This document shows, piece by piece, positions 58,180 to 64,000 of a DNA stretch of 64,000 nucleotides. The notes beneath the pieces are model-generated. The model was not told where the DNA came from and made no database searches. It was given only the letters and a program-made list of their open reading frames with translations. Origin of the DNA: Romanomermis culicivorax (taxonomy: Eukaryota; Nematoda; Enoplea; Mermithida; Mermithidae). The stretch is taken from assembly GCA_963922205.1 (NCBI GenBank), contig CAWUHX010000008.1:1521282-1585281 (forward strand), given 5' to 3'. Each line of letters starts with the position of its first letter. Position 1 is the first letter of the stretch. A program made the translations under genes and the position numbers.

Positions 58180-58481
58180 CTTCACCCTCCCATCTGCATG
58201 GCGTCATGTGCTGGTGCACTCCAGTATATCGGTGCAGATGGAGTGACGACTTGAGCTGCAGCTTTGCCAAACTTACGGCCTTGCTAATTGGGACTGGTGA
58301 TGGGAGGTCTCACCCTATGGGCCATCCAAAATCGGCTCAAACAACTGGAACAACTTCCTCAGCCCCATTGCCTGATACCGAAGATCCCTTCAGCCACCCC
58401 AGTGATGGCCTGTAGTGGTGGTGCCCTTTCCCCTTGCATGTTTTGGTTATCTCTTGATGATCCCTTGAGGCGATCTACCGC
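58180..58481 (+). other. Retroelement 3' non-coding block shared with 62690-62970
   Basis: CCATCTGCATGG..GTGCACTCCA and GATGGAGTGACGA recur at 62716-62776 and, inverted, at 38050-38130. This marks at least three relatives of the element in the window. Confidence 0.65.
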
Positions 58482-58494
58482 AAGGGGAGAGGGG
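58482..58494 (+). promoter_or_regulatory. Polypurine tract of the retroelement
   Basis: AAGGGGAGAGGGG directly abuts the LTR start at 58495. This is the expected plus-strand primer position in LTR elements. Confidence 0.75.
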
Positions 58495-59011
58495 TGTTGT
58501 TGTGTGTTTCTGCCGATTTTGTCATTTTTTGTCAATCCGCGCATAAGGCCTGCAAGTACCAAGTGGAGCGAGCAAGGCGGACCATCAACAGTCATCTTAT
58601 TGTAGCCCACGTTGGTACGCATGTGCTGGCTCTTTCCACATGCATTATTCTTCTGTGTTTTTATAACGTGTGCCCCATTAGTTATATTTCATACTGGCCA
58701 CCTCCCCACACGCATGTCTGTGTTTGTTTTTCTCTCCAGTGCCTGGGAGTGACATTGTTTTCATTCTCGCCCTGTTGCGTTTGTAAGTAAAATTGAAGAA
58801 AGGGATTTCCTTTCTTGTATTCCCTTAATTTGGGAGACAATTAAGGAAGTATCTTCTCCTTGATTGGTATGGTTATTATTATCAGGTTTAAGTACAATTG
58901 ATCAAGTTAATCGGGTAAGCGTGGGCCTGGGAAATACGTGCATTAAGGACAAACCCTGGGATCCCAATCCTGCCTAACTCAGCAACCACCAACTTATTTT
59001 CAAATACAACA
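58495..59011 (+). mobile_element. LTR, family 1, copy 4: 3' LTR of the large retroelement
   Basis: Starts TGTTGTTGTG after the polypurine tract and ends CAAATACAACA, 517 bp. It has no target duplication with its left flank, as expected for an LTR still joined to internal sequence. This ties the solo LTRs of the window to this coding family. Confidence 0.8.
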
Positions 59012-60350
59012 CTTCAGCTAGGTACAGTAGGCACTTAGGTTCTCCAAGTATTCTTGCCAGGTTAGCATCAGGGGCCGTACCATATTGGATCTCCCAAGAA
59101 CTGCATCCAGGCAGCAGAGGGTATACATCCACAATTATTACAACACCCTAATTCAGAATGGATTTGGCAAGACAACGGAATCCAAATCCAAGCCTGGAAA
59201 ATCAGAAAAAAAGTGTGAATCCCAATCTAGGATTTGTCCCATGCCTAACAACTACTACTTTTAAACTTTAGAAAAACAACATTCTACCAGTTTGTGTGTA
59301 AAACCCTTGGTTTAACATGCAAAAAATTTAAAGTTTAGAATTGAGGAATTTTTAAGACCTTTGCAAACTTTCAATATTTTCTGTGATTTTTTTCTTTGAT
59401 TTGATTTTTCAAATTTAGTTATGTCTGATTAAGTTTCTTCTTTTGTGATGAACAAGTCTTATAGGGCAACCTTACACACGGAGCAAACAATGAGCAGCTG
59501 TAATCAGCAAGTCTGAAGATCCCTGTTCAACATAGTCATGTTAACGAGGTGGCAGATTGATCAAGAAGGCTCCCCAAGGCAATTTTTCTTCCCTATGTTC
59601 AAATTCTTCCAGGCGAATGGCCGACCACGGCTTGCTGTGCAGTATTGCATGAACAGTGTGTTCATATTTGTACATCCATCTTGGTCGCTGTCTCGCGAAT
59701 GCCTCCTGTGGAAGAAACTTATTCCAAATTGTGCTCAAGAGATGACCATGCTGAGAAGGTTTTCTGTTCAATATTGAATGAGTTATTGTGCTACACGAGT
59801 TGAACTTTTCACATATCTTACAGTATCATCACATAATATGATGTGCAGGTAATCTATAACATCCTGTTCTTGCATATACTACAATAGTGTAGAATGTTGA
59901 TGGAGTATAAGAGGCGAATATTACCCCACCAAATGTCCCCAAAATTGATAACTTTTGGAAAAATTTTGGAACAAATTGTATATTGACTGAAGGCTCAATT
60001 TCCCTAGGCATGATATCTAACCTGATGAGCCTGACAATGAAGAACCTACAATAGTGTTTCCATGCTTGAAGATGTTGGATAACCACATTTTTTGCTAAAC
60101 TTAAGATGCTCAAGTGAATGATAAATCGGGTCATACTGTATCAATATTGCTCATGGATGTCTTCCACGCTTGATTCCATACAATCGATAGAATCCAAATT
60201 CTTAATCGAAACTTTGCCATGATAAAACCTGAATATTAAAAATGATATTACTCATTGGTAGGGCTAGATTATAATTACATAAACATTCATTGTTTGGTTG
60301 TCTATTAGTGGTGAGGACATCAGCCGGGAATGCTTGGACTCCCGACTACA
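59012..60350. other. No gene recognised
   Basis: AT-rich intergenic DNA. Short open frames on both strands (59538-59777, 59829-60134) have no recognisable domain or splice context. Confidence 0.4.
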
Positions 60351-60918
60351 TGTTGTAGTGTGTTTTCCGCCGATTTTGTCGTTTTTGTTAAGAAGTATAT
60401 GAGGCCCACAGATAGCAAGTGGAGGGTGCAATGCGGACCATCAACAGTCGTCTTACTGTAGTGCATGTCAGTATGCTTGCACTGGCTCTCTCTCATTATT
60501 CATTCTTTTTATTATTGATATATATTTTTTGTACTAAACGTGTGCCCTGCTGGCCACCACTGTTTTCGTCATTTGTCGCCTCCCCGCATGCAACCATCCA
60601 TTTTCTCGTCCCAGTGCGTGGGAGTGAATTGTTTATTTTTCTCGCCCGCTTTCACATGTATGTAAGTGTTTGTTTTTCGTTTGATTAAGTAATATAAAAA
60701 GGTAGAAAACTCTCTTCTCTTGGTTTTTACGCAGTTAGGGAGACAATTAAGGAAACACCTTTTCCTTAGTTGGTGGGATATTAGTGTGGGGTTTAAGTAC
60801 AAGTAATTAAGTTAATTGGGTAAACATGGGTGTGGGAAACACGTACATTAAAAACGAATCCTGGGATCCCAATCCTGCCTGCGACTCATCAGTGCCTGAC
60901 CAAAATACAAATACAACA
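60351..60918 (+). mobile_element. Solo LTR, family 1, copy 5 (TSD TACA)
   Basis: Starts TGTTGTAGTG and ends CAAATACAACA, 568 bp, with TACA at 60347-60350 and 60919-60922. The terminal TGTTGTA/TACAACA inverted repeat is perfect here, making this the best-preserved copy. Confidence 0.85.
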
Positions 60919-61077
60919 TACACGCTATTTTCGAAATTTATTTTCACTCCAAAAAAATTCCATATATATTCTTTATAATGTTCTATAATGTCAGAGATCC
61001 AAAGGAAGGAGCCTTTTCAAACCAAACCACGAGTCAACACTGAAATGAAAATCTTGGAGAACTCTGATTAAAAATTT

Positions 61078-61110
61078 ATGGGACCATTCCCGTTTCTGGA
61101 ATGGTCCCAT
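61078..61110. other. Perfect 13-bp hairpin
   Basis: ATGGGACCATTCC, a 7-base loop CGTTTCT, then GGAATGGTCCCAT, followed by a T-run. Lies in otherwise gene-free AT-rich DNA (60923-61380). Confidence 0.7.
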
Positions 61111-61380
61111 TTTTCTAGATTTGTACGTGAAAATTAAAAATACCACCTGTAGCTTAGTTAAACAATAAAGTGGACTGCTATTGGAAACTATTCTCACAAG
61201 CTACCTGGTTTATCCTATATTTGTTTAAGCTACTCAGATTTTGCCATAATCCTTTCCATTATTACGGAATTGTACAAAGAAAGGCGACATTTAACCACCT
61301 GCTAGAGAAAAAGTGAGCCCTGGTTATTTGTCCTTGGTACCTGTGGGCACATTAACCTGTGAAGTTTTCATGTATGGGTG

Positions 61381-61737
61381 AACTGAAGAAACAATAAAAC
61401 ACGAAAAACAAAAATTGTAACAAAAAACAAACAACAGAAAACGATTACAAACAAATAAAAAACAATAGCAAAAAAGAACAACAATAAACATGAAAAAACC
61501 ATAACAAGAAAAACAATGAAAAGCAAAAACAGTGAAATAGCAATAAAACATATTAATAAAAAAACAAATTACAGAAAAAACATAGCAAAAAACGACGTCA
61601 AAAAAGAACAAAAAACGATGAAAAGAAAAAAAACAGCCAAACAAACTAATAACAAAAAACTATGACAAAAAAACAATCAATGGAAAAAATAACAACAAAA
61701 AATAATAACAGAAAAATAAAAAATAAGAAATGACATT
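61381..61737. repeat. A-rich low-complexity half of an A-rich/T-rich unit
   Basis: AACAACAAAAAATAATAAC-type sequence, inverted relative to 39061-39340. It meets the T-rich half at AAGAAATGACATTTCTT (61726-61742), a palindromic junction. Confidence 0.65.
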
Positions 61738-62690
61738 TCTTATTCTTGGTTTGCTTTCTATTTTTCCAACTTTATCGGCTTTTGTTTTCTATCTCTTTTG
61801 CTTGTTTTTCTTCCCTTAGACTTTCTTTTTTTTCTTTTTTTCCTTTTATTTCTTGTTTTTTTTCTACTTTTGCTTATCTTATTTTTTTTACTTATGATTT
61901 GTTATTTTCTACTTGCTGATCTTATACTACCTGTTTTTTCTTGTTATTACTTTTTCTCTGGTTTTGTTTTTTTCTGCTTTTCGTCTCTGTTTACTTTTTC
62001 TACTTTTTGTTTGGTTCTCTTTTTCTACTTTTTCGTTGTTTTTTTCTCTTTTTACATTTTCTTCTTTCTACGTTTTGCTTATTTTTACTTTTATTTCTAC
62101 TTTTCGTTTGTTTTCCTCTTCTCTTTTGTTTTTTGTATATACTTTTTAACTTTTTGTTGTTTTTCTCTACATTTCGTTTGTCATTTTCCTACTGTTGGTT
62201 TTGTTTTATTTTCTCTATTTTTTGTTCTTTTTTCTTTTTTTCCACTTTCAGTTTGTTCTCCTTTGTTTCACTTTTTTGCCTGTTTTTTATCTGTTTTTTT
62301 TTGTTTTTTTACCTTTCATTGATTTTTCTCCTTTCTTCTGTTTATTCTTCTTTTTTTTCGTTTTCTCTATTTTATCCACCTTGTTGCTTTCTTTTCCTCT
62401 TTCGGAAGTGTTGTTTTTTCATTTTTTGTTGTTTTTTTACTTTTTGTTTATTTTTGTATTTTTACTTTCTGTTTATTTTTGTTTTTTTTTCGTTTTTTGC
62501 CTGTTTTTCCCTACTTTTTTATCCTTTTTATTTTTTCTTATTTTTGTTTGCTTTTTTTCAATTTTTGTTTGCTTTCTATTTTTCAACTCTTTAGTTTTTT
62601 TCTACTTTTCGTTTCTCTTTACTTTTTCTGTTTTTTGTCTGATTTATTTTATGGATATCCAGAGAACAAAAACTAATATTATGTCACCTG
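61738..62690 (+). repeat. T-rich (CTTTTTCTACTTTTTGTTT) tract, inverted copy at 38160-39060
   Basis: Long T-rich strand with CTACTTTTTGTTT-type units. Phe-rich frames of up to 217 codons are composition artefacts. It continues into the retroelement 3' block at 62690. Confidence 0.7.
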
Positions 62691-62975
62691 AAGGTAGTGG
62701 CCGGCCTCACATTCCCATCTGCATGGACTCGTATGCTGGTGCACTCCAATATATTAGTGCGGATGGAGTGACGATTTGAGCCGCAGTGTTGCCGATGTAT
62801 TTCAGCCTTGCTAATTGCAGACTGAGTCCGAAGATATCACCCTCGTTGTCACCAAAAGGCTCTAAAGACTGCAATGACTCCGTCGGCCCCTATAAGTGCC
62901 ACTGAAGGACACCTTCGGCCTCCCTGGTGATGGCCTGTTAGCGCTGAGTCTCTTCCCTTGCCAGTTTTGTTACTT
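62691..62975 (+). mobile_element. Retroelement 3' non-coding block, second copy
   Basis: Homologue of 58180-58481 (GCATGGACTCGTATGCTGGTG.., CCTTGCTAATTG, CCTGGTGATGGCCTGT). It is not followed by an LTR. Confidence 0.6.
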
Positions 62976-62985
62976 CACATGACAA

Positions 62986-63321
62986 TTGCTTAATAATTTA
63001 CCTGATAGAACTTTGGGAAATCCATATCGTGGACTGTATTGTTCCTATCATAAATCAAATAGCCATTCATCCGAAAATTGTTTTATTCTCCACCCTGAAT
63101 TGATTCAGCCTACGGATCAGGGGAGGTCGTGGAATCCTGGTAACAATTTTTATAATCGAAATTTCAACCCTCGGGGTGGCTTTGTAAATCGTGGACGAGT
63201 CGGGTTTGCTAATTTCGGCCAACGGGTGCCATATCATAATAATAATGCAGAACAGAATCCAAACGTGGCATATTATTATCGCCAAAATAACGTCCCGCAG
63301 CCACTGCCAAATATCCGATGA
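62986..63321 (+). pseudogene. Gag C-terminal fragment with CHHC motif
   Basis: Open for 111 codons. YCSYHKSNSHSSENCFILHP has the C-x2-H-x4-H-x4-C pattern also seen at 47.6 kb. It is followed by an Asn/Gly/Arg-rich tail (NFYNRNFNPRGGFVNRGRVG), typical of nucleic-acid-binding Gag ends. No capsid or pol part is attached. It stops where repeat B begins. Confidence 0.65.
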
Positions 63322-63915
63322 GGTAGGCTTTTTGGACCTGATGTATGAGTATCTAACTTGCAGCAGATTCAAACTTGTTTTTTTTCATTGAAACAAATAT
63401 TATTTCACATCAAAACATCACTAATGTTGTCCCGCTGCTCTCATAAGGATGGTGCAAGTATTACCCCTGCTTGACTAGGCATTCGCCTTGCTGTCGAACC
63501 CTATTTCTGAACAAGACACTTACAGAGTTCATAAAATTGGAGATAATCTTAAAACTAGCTGCAAAATTTACAAGCATCCATTTATTTAATAGGTTCTAAA
63601 AACCCTAATGCTGGTTGCTTATGACAAATCTTTCAATACACCTATTCTGGTAGGCATGAATACAAAGCCTGGGGGACTCCTTGGCCCTAAAGTTTTGGAT
63701 CAGCATACGTTGATTGATAAACGCTATATCGAATGAAATCAAGAAAAGCTGGCAGTGATATAAAAAGAGAAATGATTCGAGCGACAATTCACTGATTTTT
63801 AGCTTAGTGGTTTTGGTTATCATTTACACTTATATAGAAATGGATAGTTTCGTTTTATGAATAAATGCAATGAGAAGCCACTTGCTGTCAGTCAAGCCAC
63901 ATTTGACCTTGCACC
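63322..63915 (-). repeat. Interspersed repeat B, copy 2 (inverted) with extension
   Basis: Reverse complement of 43046-43528 followed by reverse complement of 46085-46215, joined at TTAGCTTAGTGGTTTTGG. The open frame 63605-63823 (-) is a repeat shadow of 43056-43247. 63916-64000 shows nothing recognisable. Confidence 0.75.
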
Positions 63916-64000
63916 CATTGGACTTGTAGTGTGCAGTTGTTGGATTGCTTTTTGGTGGTGGTCATCACGAGAGTGTGACTCGTGGCGGGAACATTGACTA

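Larger units (their letters stand above)
46770..59011 (+). mobile_element. Decayed Ty3/gypsy-like LTR retroelement, 5' incomplete
   Basis: Order gag, aspartic protease, reverse transcriptase, RNase H, integrase with a GPF-type C-terminus, then about 6 kb of extra ORFs, a polypurine tract and a family-1 LTR. The PR-RT-RH-IN order and the GPF module identify the Ty3/gypsy group. No 5' LTR or primer-binding site was found upstream; the nearest LTR (41935) is a separate solo insertion. Frameshifts and stops occur throughout pol, so it cannot encode an intact polyprotein. Confidence 0.8.

Overview
The window is eukaryotic. It has intron-split genes with GT..AG splice sites, AT-rich low-complexity DNA and many transposon remnants. 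It carries 21 tandem copies of GCCTAA, the complement of the nematode telomere repeat TTAGGC. The gene content also fits a nematode: a DB-module protein, a TIL-domain inhibitor and GT31 glycosyltransferases. The heavy repeat load and the style of the Pro/His-rich retroelement proteins recall mermithids such as Romanomermis. That narrower placement is inference from memory and could not be checked.

Layout. 1-1.3 kb: decayed 17-bp minisatellite plus a solo LTR. 1.4-3.2 kb (-): a trypsin-fold protein that has lost all three catalytic residues. 3.2-7.0 kb: truncated third copy of a DB-module gene. 7.0-8.5 kb: gag tail and LTR remnants. 8.3-15.2 kb: block A, a GT31 gene followed by a DB-module gene. 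15.2-20.3 kb: minisatellites, an interstitial telomeric array, tRNA-like SINEs and a 118-bp tandem repeat. 20.4 kb: TIL-domain exon. 21.9-28.1 kb: 17-bp satellite with higher-order duplication. 28.3-28.8 kb (-): core-deleted piggyBac. 29.25-36.7 kb: block B, a second copy of the GT31 + DB pair with a solo LTR in the GT31 intron. 36.74 kb: a 100-N gap followed directly by a cDNA-library adapter sequence. 37.2-40.6 kb: partial fourth block copy, purine-rich DNA and a ~170-bp tandem repeat. 41.5-45.0 kb (-): second trypsin-like gene, with an LTR inserted in a coding exon. 45.1-46.0 kb: TATAG microsatellite. 46.8-59.0 kb: decayed Ty3/gypsy-like retroelement (gag, protease, RT, RNase H, integrase, long extra ORFs, polypurine tract, 3' LTR). 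59-64 kb: another solo LTR, inverted copies of repeats seen earlier, and a second gag fragment.

The host genes look like secreted or membrane gene families expanded locally: GT31 and DB genes duplicated together as a unit, and two diverged serine-protease homologues. The DB introns carry perfect heat-shock-element arrays. Long open frames in the 17-bp satellite and the TATAG array are repeat artefacts, not genes. One LTR family left five copies here. Three have identical 4-bp target duplications, one (41.9 kb) has a near match, and one (58.5 kb) is the 3' LTR of the large retroelement.
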